DNA from: Oscillatoriaceae cyanobacterium M7585_C2015_266
GTDB lineage: Bacteria > Cyanobacteriota > Cyanobacteriia > Cyanobacteriales > Oscillatoriaceae
Assembly: GCA_015295835.1 (NCBI GenBank)
Contig: DVEG01000029.1
Coordinates: forward strand, 62,001-126,000
Direction: 5' to 3'
Length of the DNA stretch: 64,000 nucleotides
Program-made: the position numbers and the translations under genes
Shown here: piece by piece, positions 43,365 through 52,314 of the stretch
Layout: the number at the start of each line of letters is the position of its first letter
How positions within the stretch are numbered: the stretch's first letter is position 1
Notes under the pieces: model-generated
What the model saw: the letters and a program-made list of their open reading frames with translations, nothing else
Databases searched by the model: none
What the model was told of the DNA's origin: nothing

Positions 43365-44528
43365 ATGAAACTGGCAGCACGAATTGGTAAAGTGACACCT
43401 TCTTTGACATTGGCGATCGATGAGAAAGCCAAGGCGATGAAAGCAGAAGGCATTGATATTTGTAGTTTTAGCGCTGGAGAACCAGATTTCGATACGCCCG
43501 CGCATATAAAAGCAGCAGCAAAACAGGCGCTAGACGCAGGAAAGACCAAATATGGGCCAGCAGCCGGAGAGATGAAGCTACGAGAAGCGATCGCCCGCAA
43601 ACTGCAAACTGAAAACAGTTTAGATTACAAAGCAGAAAATATCATTGTCACAAATGGCGGCAAACATTCCCTCTATAACTTAATGATGGTGCTGCTAGAG
43701 CCAGGCGATGAGGTAATCATACCTGCGCCCTATTGGCTAAGCTATCCAGAAATGGTAACCCTGGCTGGTGGGGTGTCAGTCATCGTTCCTACTGATGCCA
43801 AAAGCAACTATAAAATTACCCCCGAACAATTGCGCGCAGCCTGTACCCCTAAAACCCGTTTGTTCGTGATCAATTCGCCCTCAAATCCTACCGGTATGGT
43901 TTACACGCCAGAGGAATTGAAGGCACTGGCAGAAGTTGTCGTCGAGAAAGATATCTTGGTTGTCTCTGATGAAATATATGAGAAAATTATCTACGACGGC
44001 GCCAAACAAGTCAGTATCGGCTCTTTCGGAGCTGAGATATTCGCCCGGACGATTGTTAGTAATGGCTTTGCTAAAGCATACTCAATGACAGGCTGGCGAG
44101 TAGGCTATCTGGCAGGACCAAAAGAAATCATAAAAGCAACTATTACTCTGCAAAGTCACAGCACATCTAATGTCTGTACTTTTGCCCAATATGGAGCGCT
44201 CGCAGCTCTAGAGAGTTCCCAAGATTGCGTCGAAGAAATGCGTCAAGCCTTTGCTGAACGGCGTAAGGTAGTGCTAGACTGGCTTAACCGTATACCTGGG
44301 TTAACCTGCCCAATACCGGAGGGAGCATTTTACGTCTTTCCCAATATTAGCAAAACGGGAATGAAATCCCTGCAATTTTGCGACGCGTTGTTGGAAAAGG
44401 GAGTTGCAGCAGTTCCTGGAATTGCTTTTGGCTCCGATGACTGTATCCGCCTCTCCTATGCAACTGATATGGCTACAATTGAAAAAGGCATGGCTAGGTT
44501 GGAAATATTTGTGAAATCTCTAATATAA
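43365..44528 (+). CDS. aspC: Aspartate aminotransferase (class I PLP enzyme)
   Basis: This 387-residue fold-type I aminotransferase interconverts aspartate/2-oxoglutarate and oxaloacetate/glutamate (some relatives also accept prephenate). Features are [11 protein letters not shown] (35-45), the [17 protein letters not shown] substrate lid, [11 protein letters not shown] (170-180), and the PLP lysine Lys237 in [17 protein letters not shown]. The arginine clamp is in the C-terminal SYATDM-like region. A mutated copy of its last 60 bases lies at 46228-46290 (see findings). Confidence 0.93.
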   Translation: MKLAARIGKVTPSLTLAIDEKAKAMKAEGIDICSFSAGEPDFDTPAHIKAAAKQALDAGKTKYGPAAGEMKLREAIARKLQTENSLDYKAENIIVTNGGKHSLYNLMMVLLEPGDEVIIPAPYWLSYPEMVTLAGGVSVIVPTDAKSNYKITPEQLRAACTPKTRLFVINSPSNPTGMVYTPEELKALAEVVVEKDILVVSDEIYEKIIYDGAKQVSIGSFGAEIFARTIVSNGFAKAYSMTGWRVGYLAGPKEIIKATITLQSHSTSNVCTFAQYGALAALESSQDCVEEMRQAFAERRKVVLDWLNRIPGLTCPIPEGAFYVFPNISKTGMKSLQFCDALLEKGVAAVPGIAFGSDDCIRLSYATDMATIEKGMARLEIFVKSLI

Positions 44529-44668
44529 ATATAAAGCGAGTCATCTAATAGCGCGAGCGGGATTAATATAGAAAGTAGTGCGGGCACTGCCAGATTTTTC
44601 TTTGGCAATATCCCCACTACTGCTTACTTATAATTTATTCTAAAAACTAAAATCTAAATCTCTGATGT

Positions 44669-46144
44669 ATGTCTATACTATCCGAGTTGCAAGCCCGAGC
44701 CGCCGAATATCTCCAACAGCAGCAATACAGCGAAGCGATCGCTCTTTACGAGCAAAGCATTCAAGAAAATCCGAAAGTCATGTCCAACTATTGGCATCTC
44801 GGCTTAGCTTACTTGCTGCAAGGGCAAGAATCAGAAGCTCAGGTTACCTGGCTTTCAGCTATGGCACAGGCAAGTCCAGAACAAGTAAATGTATGGACTG
44901 AAGAACTCATTGAGGTTTTAGAAGCAGAAGCCCTCCGGCGCGAAGCAGTTTCTGATTTTCAAATTGCCTGGGTAATTCGTAAGTACATTTATGAATTTGC
45001 TCCAGAAAAATTTAACAATCTACTATCGATTGTATGGCTATCCTTACAAATAGAAGGATTTTCTCTACAACAAATCAAACAGGAAGTATCAAAATTTTAT
45101 ATTAGGCTTTTGGATAATAAAAGTAATGAATTTGATAGAGAAAAAACTTTACAAATTTTGAAAAGGTTTGTATATATAAATCCTTTCCACGAGATATTTG
45201 ATCTTTTTGAAGAAGAAAAATATAGTGATTTTTTTGTCGATAATAAAAAATGCTGGATAGAAATAAAAAGAGAATTAAGTGATGCTTATAATAATCGGGG
45301 CAAGATTCTATACCAGCAAGGAAGGTTCAATGAAGCTGCTATACATTTTCAAAAAGCAATAGAATTGGCTGAAGAAAACGAAAATAGAGAATTGGCTGTA
45401 AAGATTTCAAACATGGGGATGGCAATTGCCAAGCAGGGAAAATATGAAGAGGCTGTTAAATATTTTCAGCTAGCAGCTGAACGAGAGCCAAGCTTAAAAG
45501 AAGTCAATTTTTATTATATAAAATGGGCAAAATATGAAGCAGAAAATGCAAAAAAAGGTTATCAATTTACTCAAGATTGGTTTAGCATGAATATTCCATT
45601 ATGGGAAAGCTATTTGAGTAAGTTTGCTAATGCAGCAGATATCAATTTTTTAGAAATAGGTAGCTGGGAAGGTAGAGCTACATGTTGGCTTTTAGAAAAA
45701 ATACTCACTCACCCAACTGCTAGAATTACATGTATAGATACATTTAAAGGCAGCCTCGAACACTTACAATACGATCAAACATATCTGCAAACAATAGAAG
45801 AGCGATTTGATTTTAATATTGCGAGAACGGGAGGGGAAAAAAAAGTACAAAAAATAGTGGGAAGATCCCAAGAAGTGATGTGATCGCTACCCTTAAATTC
45901 CTACGATGTAATTTATATTGATGGCTCTCACCTAGCAGCTGATGTTCTGGCAGATGCAGTGTTAGCTTGGGAACTTCTCAAAGTAGGCGGTACAGTTATT
46001 TTCGATGATTATGATTTTGTGTTTCCTGAAAAACCAACTCAAAATACTAAAAATGGCATAGATTCTTTTTTAAGCTGTTACAGCGAAAAAATTAAGATAA
46101 TCCATAAAGGTCATCAAGTTATAATTGAAAAAAAGGCTGATTAA
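44669..46144 (+). pseudogene. TPR protein with C-terminal methyltransferase, interrupted by in-frame TGA
   Basis: The first 404 codons encode TPR units (about residues 4-110 and 207-280, e.g. GKILYQQGRFNEAAIHFQKAI). The start of a class I methyltransferase domain follows (FLEIGSWEGRATCWLLEKIL, about 328-347). Codon 405 is TGA (45881-45883). In the same frame the rest of the domain continues without a break for 86 codons: SLPLNSYDVIYIDGSH, DAVLAWELLKVGGTVIFDDYD, to TAA at 46142. The uninterrupted frame shows a recent nonsense mutation rather than a natural end. The body of the gene is more A+T-rich than its neighbours, a hint of separate origin. Confidence 0.85.
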
Positions 46145-46227
46145 AATAGGCAATAAGCACGGGCAAAAATATGATGGGGTAAAGCAATAACTGGACTATG
46201 GTAAATGCATCTTATCTAATTGCTATT

Positions 46228-46290
46228 TTATGACTATAGTCGAAAAAAGGCATGGCTAGATTGAAAGCATTTGTGAAATCACAAATATAG
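46228..46290 (+). repeat. Partial duplicate of the aspC 3' end
   Basis: These bases closely match aspC 44469-44522 or so. Shared text includes GGCATGGCTAG and ATTTGTGAAATC, with a handful of substitutions and one extra A. In the right frame it reads GMARLKAFVKSQI plus stop, against [13 protein letters not shown] plus stop in aspC. It is a non-functional fragment lying beyond the broken TPR-methyltransferase gene. Confidence 0.8.
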
Positions 46291-46391
46291 AGCGATCGCC
46301 TCTAAGAACTCAACAGAGAAAAACCGTGCAGAAATCGGGGTGGTGGCAACCCCTAGACGTAAATATTGCCATAAAAAAATTAAAAACCACT

Positions 46392-46685
46392 CTACTGGCG
46401 AATATAGAAATCGCTAATTCCCTCAGGAGGTTGGTACTCAACCACAACCTCTTTGACAACAGCAGCACGAGGTCCTCTATGACACCATTGGACGATCGCC
46501 TCTACCGCCTCTTTCGTTCCTTCAAAAACAGCTTCTACTCTCCCATCAGGAAGATTGCGAACCCAACCGCCAACACCGAGCTGATTAGCTTTTTGCAAAG
46601 TTGTGTAACGGTAGGCAACGCCCTGAACTTTCCCTGAAACAATAACGTGAGCGCGGATTGACTCCGGCAGTGGTGGCTCATGCAT
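46392..46685 (-). CDS. acyP: Acylphosphatase
   Basis: This 97-residue small enzyme hydrolyses acyl phosphates. The phosphate-binding signature VSGKVQGVAYRYTT (16-29, with the catalytic Arg) and the Asn-containing second motif GWVRNLPDGRVEAVFEG (40-56) are intact. It is a full-length alpha/beta sandwich, cytoplasmic and monocistronic. Confidence 0.95.
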   Translation of the reverse strand: MHEPPLPESIRAHVIVSGKVQGVAYRYTTLQKANQLGVGGWVRNLPDGRVEAVFEGTKEAVEAIVQWCHRGPRAAVVKEVVVEYQPPEGISDFYIRQ

Positions 46686-46893
46686 TGATCACTCTGACAA
46701 TACCTGCTAATTCTAGGATTTAATTTTAATCAAGAAAAAAATATCATAGAGTGAGAAATTATGCTTAGATATAGGGCCTAGTCGGTGGGAATTTATAGAA
46801 AAATCAATGGCCATAGAATAGGCTGTAGGTACCTACTCTAATTCAACGCTACCGTAATGTATGCTTTTTGGTAATATGAGCGTACTAAATCCT

Positions 46894-47271
46894 ATGTCTG
46901 ACTTACCCCCACTCAATACCGAGACAATTTGGGCAATTCTTAACGAAGAAATTGACGACGCCACAGTCAATCAACTCCTCTGGCATTACTTAGGATATCG
47001 CTACGATGCGCTCGCCAACCGCTGGGATAACACCAACGTTTCTCCCGAATGGCGCCAAGAATACCCCGAACCACCGGATTTCATTAACTGCCGCCCCCCT
47101 ACAGTAAAGCTCACCCGTTCCATTCCCCCAGAAAATAAGCAACTGCTAAAAGAACAGTTGGGCTTCAAAGGCTACAAAATAGGCGAGTTTGGTCCAAGAC
47201 AGACACGGCGGGCAACGGCGGCAAACTGGTTGCTAAGCTATATGAAAACAAACAATAAGTGTAATAAGTAA
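46894..47271 (+). CDS. DUF1823 family protein
   Basis: This protein is found in cyanobacteria and chloroplasts. The family region begins LPPLNTETIWAILNEEIDDATVNQLLWHYLGYRYD (about 3-37) and ends with GFGPRQTRRATAANWLLSYM-like text. I chose the ATG at 46894 (125 residues) because homology starts there; in-frame ATGs at 46861 and 46876 would add 11 or 6 residues. Function is unknown; the conserved aromatic and acidic residues suggest a small soluble helper. Confidence 0.85.
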   Translation: MSDLPPLNTETIWAILNEEIDDATVNQLLWHYLGYRYDALANRWDNTNVSPEWRQEYPEPPDFINCRPPTVKLTRSIPPENKQLLKEQLGFKGYKIGEFGPRQTRRATAANWLLSYMKTNNKCNK

Positions 47272-47464
47272 AATATTACATGCATCTTCAACAACTGGGG
47301 CGATTTGCCATAGTTTCAAAAATACGGAGCGCCTACCCATAAAAAATTTATTCACCCTTTCCCACCTACCCCCAAACCCCCAATCCCGGCGACTATCCAA
47401 CCAACCCTCGAAAATAAACTTGACAAAATACTAAAATCTACAATCTCTGTGAGAGGGTGAGAAA

Positions 47465-48952
47465 ATGCTGGAACCAGGCTCTGTATTACAAGAGCGTTAC
47501 CAACTAAAACAGCAACTAAATAAAAACCCTATCCGCCAAACTTGGCTAGCTGAGGATAAAAAATTAGGCGAGCGCGTCGTAGTCAAGCTACTAACATTCG
47601 CAGCCCATCTGAAATGGGAAGATATTAAACTATTCGAGCGGGAGGCAGAAGTACTAAAGCGGCTTTCTCACCCCCAAATTCCCAAATATCGCGATTATTT
47701 TACCGTAGATGATCGCTTCATCTGGTTCGGCTCCGTATACGAATACATTCCCGGCACTTCTTTACAACAAATGCTGGATCAAAAACACCAATTCACCGAA
47801 GAACAAGTCCGCCAAATCGCCAGAGACGTACTAGAAATCTTAATATACCTGCATTCTCTTACCCCGCCAGTGCTGCACCGCGACATCAAACCCAGCAATT
47901 TAATCTTAGGAGCCGACGACAAAATTTATCTCGTAGATTTCGGAGCAGTACAGAATCAGGCAGTAGCAGCAGGCGCAACTTTTACCGTTGTAGGAACTTA
48001 CGGCTACACCCCAATCGAACAGTATGGGGGGCAAGCACAAGAAGCATCTGACTTGTATGCACTTGGTGCAACACTAATTCACTTGCTTACGGGTACCCCG
48101 CCTGCAGATTTGCCATTGCGAGATTTACGCCTGCAATTTCGCGATCGCCTACGTTACCCAGTCAGCCTCACTTTTCTCAGTTGGATAGAACACTTAACAC
48201 AACCCGCCCTAGAAAGGCGCTTCAGCTCGGCAGAGCGCGCCCTAAAAGCACTCGACGCCGGGCAACTCGTTTCCACAGAAACCCCTCCCCTAGGAGCACC
48301 AGCCGACACCCGTGTCATCCTCAATCAATCGCCGCAACAGCTGGAAATAGAAATTCCCGCTCGCTTTGAAATAGAATTACTCGAACCAAGTCAACAATTT
48401 ATCAACCGTGTCGTAGAAGCATTTAAAGGAATTGTTACTAAAGCGATCGCCACAATCAAAAATTCAGAAATATTCACCCGAAGCTCTTTTTGGTGGCGAG
48501 TCGGCGCAGTAGGCTTTATCAGTGCCGTAGTCGGATTATGTTTACCTCTACTTCTTTATCTTATTGGCATAGTCATTCTTTTAACAATCGCAGTGGGAGT
48601 ATGCTGCTTTTTTATCCTATTGGGCAACTGGCTGGCGCATCGGCGTAGTTATTTCGAACGCACCTACGTTTGTTTTGATAGGAATAGTTTTACTTTAGAA
48701 TGGCAACAAATCGGACTATTAAATTATCGCCGGCAAAAAGGCATAACATCTGAAATTCAAGAAGTTTCAGTAGCTCCTTATTACGACCCTAATAGTCCGA
48801 AAAATTCTCCCCCTCAGTTAGCAGTAGTAGTGACAACAGGTATTTTTCAAGAAACAGTCGAAAAATATGCTTTTGGTCAAGAATTAAGCGAAGCAGAATT
48901 GGTTTGGCTAGTGCAGGAAATTCGTCAGTGGTTGGGAAATAAACCCCGTTGA
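47465..48952 (+). CDS. Serine/threonine protein kinase with membrane tail
   Basis: This 495-residue Hanks-type kinase has the ATP lysine Lys41, catalytic loop HRDIKPSN (138-145), DFG at 158-160 and activation segment GTYGYTPIEQ (177-186), so the kinase core (about 12-265) looks active. After a linker, two adjoining membrane helices (about 345-390) are followed by an about 100-residue C-terminal cytoplasmic-looking domain (HRRSYFERTYVCFDRNSFTLEW...). Such kinases are abundant in filamentous cyanobacteria; the substrate and signal are unknown. The stop overlaps the region preceding mtnX. Confidence 0.92.
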   Translation: MLEPGSVLQERYQLKQQLNKNPIRQTWLAEDKKLGERVVVKLLTFAAHLKWEDIKLFEREAEVLKRLSHPQIPKYRDYFTVDDRFIWFGSVYEYIPGTSLQQMLDQKHQFTEEQVRQIARDVLEILIYLHSLTPPVLHRDIKPSNLILGADDKIYLVDFGAVQNQAVAAGATFTVVGTYGYTPIEQYGGQAQEASDLYALGATLIHLLTGTPPADLPLRDLRLQFRDRLRYPVSLTFLSWIEHLTQPALERRFSSAERALKALDAGQLVSTETPPLGAPADTRVILNQSPQQLEIEIPARFEIELLEPSQQFINRVVEAFKGIVTKAIATIKNSEIFTRSSFWWRVGAVGFISAVVGLCLPLLLYLIGIVILLTIAVGVCCFFILLGNWLAHRRSYFERTYVCFDRNSFTLEWQQIGLLNYRRQKGITSEIQEVSVAPYYDPNSPKNSPPQLAVVVTTGIFQETVEKYAFGQELSEAELVWLVQEIRQWLGNKPR

Positions 48953-49020
48953 TAAAATTTTTGCTGAAAAACGGTTATAACAACTCTATCGCCAACATCA
49001 ATCAAATTGAGAGGTGGAAT

Positions 49021-49674
49021 TTGTCAGCACCATTAATCCAAAATCCAAAACGAGTGGTTTTTTGTGACTTCGACGGCACTATCACCACTGAAGAAACTTT
49101 TGTAGGAATGCTCAAGCATTTCACACCGGAACTTTCTGCCAAACTAATGCCAGAAATGTACGCCCTGCGATTGACACTCCGGGAAGGAGTACGACAGTTA
49201 TTAGAGTCTATACCGTCAAAACGCTATCCTGAAATTCTCGACTATGCCCGCTCTCAAGTGATACGTGCCGGATTTGTAGAATTACTCGATTTTCTCGATG
49301 CTAAAGGAGTGCCGTTTGTGGTGGTTTCAGGAGGCTTGCGAGGCATGGTGGAAATTGTACTCGGCTCACTGAGGAAGCGAGTACAGGCTATCTATGCAGT
49401 AGATGTGGAAACTAAAGGCGAATATCTGCAAGCAAAGTCTGAGTATGAGGGTGATACAGAGTTAATGTCAAAGGTGAAGGTGATTGAAAAATACGCGCCA
49501 GATGAATCAGTGGCAATAGGGGATTCAGTTACGGATCTAAATATGGCTATGTATGCATCGGTAGTGTTCGCACGGGATCGCCTCGCCCAATATTTGGAGG
49601 CTCGCCAAAAGCCTTACACTCCCTGGAATGATTTTTTTGATATCCGTGATACTTTATCCCAGCGTTGGCAGTAA
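49021..49674 (+). CDS. mtnX: 2-hydroxy-3-keto-5-methylthiopentenyl-1-phosphate phosphatase (MtnX)
   Basis: MtnX is a HAD-family phosphatase of the methionine salvage pathway. The nucleophile motif VVFCDFDGTITTEETFVGML lies near the start, motif II in PFVVVSGG, and motif IV in VAIGDSVTDLNMA. I chose the TTG at 49021 (217 residues) because it follows GAGAGGTGG and places the family's N-terminus correctly. An in-frame TTG at 48949 would overlap the kinase stop codon and add 24 unconserved residues. mtnB follows 76 bp after the stop, so both salvage genes are probably one transcript. Confidence 0.88.
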   Translation: MSAPLIQNPKRVVFCDFDGTITTEETFVGMLKHFTPELSAKLMPEMYALRLTLREGVRQLLESIPSKRYPEILDYARSQVIRAGFVELLDFLDAKGVPFVVVSGGLRGMVEIVLGSLRKRVQAIYAVDVETKGEYLQAKSEYEGDTELMSKVKVIEKYAPDESVAIGDSVTDLNMAMYASVVFARDRLAQYLEARQKPYTPWNDFFDIRDTLSQRWQ

Positions 49675-49750
49675 TATTATTAAAGGATAATAAAATAAAT
49701 GCGCTCGCCCTCTTTTGTACAACAGAAAAGATTCTAAACGAAGAAAAAAT

Positions 49751-50386
49751 ATGAATGATGATCCGCGCCCTGGTTTAGTCGCCGCTGCCCGATGTTTCTA
49801 CAGGCAAGGGTGGATGGTTGGCACTGCTGGCAATCTCTCCGCTCGCCTCAGCGATGGCAGTTTTTGGATTACAGTCAGCGGTAAAGCTAAAGGAGAATTA
49901 CAACCAACTGATTTTATTCGTATCGCCCCAGACGGCACTGTGTTAGAGCAGTATGAGCCAAGCGCTCGCCCTTCCGCTGAAACTAGCATCCATCAAGCAA
50001 TTTACTCTTTGTTTCCAGAAGCAAAAGCTTGTTATCATGTCCACTCTATAGAGGCAAATTTAGTTTCTCGTTTTGTCAAGCAAGATTTTCTCCCCTTACC
50101 ACCAATAGAAATGCTAAAAGGTTTGGGAGTTTGGGAAGAAAATCCTAATGTGGCTATGCCAGTATTTGATAACCATCTTCATGTTCCTCGGATTGCCGCT
50201 GAAATCTGCGATCGCTTTCAAAAACTTCCCCCCTCAATTCCTGCCTTACTCATCCGCGATCACGGTATCACCGTTTGGGCATCCTCAACAGCTGCCGCCC
50301 GCAATTATGTCGAATTAGTTGAGTATATTTTACGCTATATCTTAGAAGCACGTAAAGTAGGTATTGGGATACCTGCTGTTTATTAG
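49751..50386 (+). CDS. mtnB: Methylthioribulose-1-phosphate dehydratase
   Basis: MtnB is a class II aldolase-fold zinc enzyme that dehydrates 5-methylthioribulose-1-phosphate, the step before MtnX. The 211-residue protein (ATG 49751, MNDDPRPGLVAAARCFYRQG) has the family's GWMVGTAGNLSARL (about 18-31), the zinc-binding histidines in CYHVHSIEANL, and a C-terminal IRDHGITVWASS. An in-frame upstream TTG at 49715 adds 12 basic residues and is less likely. Together with mtnX it forms a short methionine-salvage cluster. Confidence 0.92.
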   Translation: MNDDPRPGLVAAARCFYRQGWMVGTAGNLSARLSDGSFWITVSGKAKGELQPTDFIRIAPDGTVLEQYEPSARPSAETSIHQAIYSLFPEAKACYHVHSIEANLVSRFVKQDFLPLPPIEMLKGLGVWEENPNVAMPVFDNHLHVPRIAAEICDRFQKLPPSIPALLIRDHGITVWASSTAAARNYVELVEYILRYILEARKVGIGIPAVY

Positions 50387-50463
50387 CAAGCAATGCCGCT
50401 GTATTACTAAATCAACCTTGCTAATAGCCAAATCAATTAAGTTAGAATTCCAGTAAAATAACT

Positions 50464-51507
50464 ATGTCCAATTACACCCGAATTCTTTCCATTGACGGCG
50501 GCGGTATCCGAGGCATTATACCAGGACAGATTTTAGTTGTATTAGAAGAAAAACTCAAGCAGCGTACAAACAAACCTAATGCCAAAATAGGAGAATTTTT
50601 TGACTTAATAGCAGGCACCAGTACGGGAGGAATTTTAACCTGTATTTACTTGTGCCCAGAATCAAAAGGATCGACAAAACTACGGTTCAGTGCCAAAGAT
50701 GCAGTTGATTTTTATTTAAAATATGGAAAGGAAATTTTTTCTATTTCTTTTTGGAGAAAAATACAATCTTTCTGGGGTATACTCGATGAAAAATATCCAT
50801 CCGAGCCAATTGAAAAAATTTTAAAAGAATATTTTCAAGATTTAAAAATGAGCGACTTATTAAAACCATGTTTAGTAACAGCTTATGATGTAGAAAAAAG
50901 AAAAGCTTGCTTTTTTACACAGCACGATGCCAAAAAATGTGGCGACTTTGCAGATTTTTTTATCCGAGATATTGCTCGCTCAACTTCTGCTGCACCTACT
51001 TTTTTTGAAGCAGTCAAAATTCATTCTCTTTCCGGTGAAAGCTATGCTCTAATTGATGGAGGTGTTTTTGCAAATAATCCTACCCTTTGCGCATATGCAG
51101 AAGCACGTACTAAATTACAGCGAAAGTCTACAGCTGAAGAGCTAGTAACAGGAAATCCAACAGCAAAAGATATGGTAATTTTGTCGCTAGGTACAGGAGA
51201 TATACAACGACCATATAATTATAAAGAAGTTAAAAAATGGGGGAAAATTCAATGGGCAAGACCCCTTATTGACATGATTATGACAGGAGTAGCAGAAACT
51301 GTAGATTTCCAAATGAAGCAGGTTTTTAGAACAATTCCAAACCCGAATCAATATCTGAGAATTAACCCTTTTGTGCCTGCCAACAGCCCTATGAGTAGAA
51401 TAGATAATGTCTCAGAGGAAAATCTCATTGCTCTCCAACAATTAGGAAATAATACAGCTTACGAATATAGTAAGTTATTGGATGAATTTATAGAATTTTT
51501 GCTGTAG
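50464..51507 (+). CDS. Patatin-like phospholipase
   Basis: This 347-residue patatin-fold lipase has the oxyanion motif DGGGIRG (11-17), nucleophile Ser53 in GTSTGG (51-56), and catalytic Asp198 in IDGGVFANNP. There is no signal peptide. Standalone patatins hydrolyse membrane lipids; the SIDGGGIRGIIPG type is also used as an effector (CapV) in CBASS anti-phage systems. No nucleotidyltransferase gene or ubiquitin-like partner is nearby, so a housekeeping or unlinked effector role is more likely. It is flanked by mtnB and a small ORF. Confidence 0.9.
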   Translation: MSNYTRILSIDGGGIRGIIPGQILVVLEEKLKQRTNKPNAKIGEFFDLIAGTSTGGILTCIYLCPESKGSTKLRFSAKDAVDFYLKYGKEIFSISFWRKIQSFWGILDEKYPSEPIEKILKEYFQDLKMSDLLKPCLVTAYDVEKRKACFFTQHDAKKCGDFADFFIRDIARSTSAAPTFFEAVKIHSLSGESYALIDGGVFANNPTLCAYAEARTKLQRKSTAEELVTGNPTAKDMVILSLGTGDIQRPYNYKEVKKWGKIQWARPLIDMIMTGVAETVDFQMKQVFRTIPNPNQYLRINPFVPANSPMSRIDNVSEENLIALQQLGNNTAYEYSKLLDEFIEFLL

Positions 51508-51970
51508 AAAATGTTAAAATAAATATTAAAAAGGTTATATATATTTATATTTAAATTTAAAATTTAAAATTATTTTGATAGGTAATTTATACATAAAGAT
51601 TTTGCAGCCTTTTTCTTTTCTTGCAGCAGGCGAGCAAACGCATCAGTTTCAAGCTTTGGCGAGAATTTTTATTTAAGGAATATTAACTTATTTTAAGCAT
51701 CGTTACGAAGGATAGGCATAGCACAGATTTATCAGTAAAAATCTTGAGATAAGCTTAAGAAAAATAGCTGAGCTGAGGAGGTGCAGTAATCAGTACCAAA
51801 AAAAATAAATTTTGTCAAGAGTAATAGGATAGAATAGCTCTGGGATTGGCAAAAAGATTAAAAATCAAACAGCGAGAAAGTATGCTGAATTGGCAGTAGT
51901 AGTAGTAGAGTCTGACTGCAACTGGGGCAAGCAGAAACTCATTAACTACCATATAGAGGGGATAACAATT
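51508..51970. other. A+T-rich intergenic region
   Basis: This 463-bp spacer is very A+T-rich at its left end (51510-51570). There is a GAGGAGGTGC at about 51775-51784 without a start codon in a useful place, and a (GTA) repeat near 51895-51907. I see no gene. Confidence 0.35.
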
Positions 51971-52165
51971 ATGTCATCAAACAACAAAAAGACGCGGCAA
52001 ATCCTCTCCTTTTTGGAAAAGGAGATATTAAATATTCATACGCCAGAATTTCAACAGGGATACCGAGATGCGTACACTCATGAATCATTAAAGTCAGAGC
52101 ATCCCGACTATTTAGCAGGCTACATGCAGGGCACAAAAGATCGGGTACGGTATCGAGATTGTTGA
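51971..52165 (+). CDS. Small conserved-looking hypothetical protein
   Basis: This 64-residue protein has the ATG at 51971 (MSSNNKKTRQILSFLEKEIL). Its core, YRDAYTHESLKSEHPDYLAGYMQGTKDR, resembles short cyanobacterial proteins with a helical YxxAY...GYxxGxxD pattern. In-frame codons upstream to 51890 look unconserved. It has no catalytic motif. It is separated from tRNA-Thr on the other strand by five bases. Confidence 0.6.
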   Translation: MSSNNKKTRQILSFLEKEILNIHTPEFQQGYRDAYTHESLKSEHPDYLAGYMQGTKDRVRYRDC

Positions 52166-52170
52166 GACAG

Positions 52171-52242
52171 AGCCGATGACGAGATTTGAACTCGTGACCG
52201 TTCGATTACGAATCGAATGCTCTACCGCTGAGCTACACCGGC
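52171..52242 (-). tRNA. tRNA-Thr (anticodon CGT)
   Basis: The 72-nt cloverleaf on the minus strand has acceptor GCCGGTG/CATCGGC (one G-T pair) and D arm GCTC...GAGC. The anticodon stem is TTCGA/TCGAA with loop TTCGTAA (anticodon CGT), and the T loop is GTTCAAATC. CCA is not encoded. Confidence 0.95.
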
Positions 52243-52314
52243 ACATCCATGTGAAGATAATAACGCGATCGCGCCTAAAAAATCAACTAGCGATCGCGCC
52301 TTTTAATTAGCCAT

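Noticed and set aside
50464-52165. Possible anti-phage defence island around the patatin gene
   Set aside because: No nucleotidyltransferase, nuclease, reverse transcriptase or regulator is adjacent; neighbours are metabolic genes and a tRNA.
52265-52297. Two HIP1 sites 25 bases apart considered as an operator
   Set aside because: HIP1 occurs about every 1.5 kb throughout the window; close spacing of one pair near tRNA-Thr is not strong evidence of regulation.
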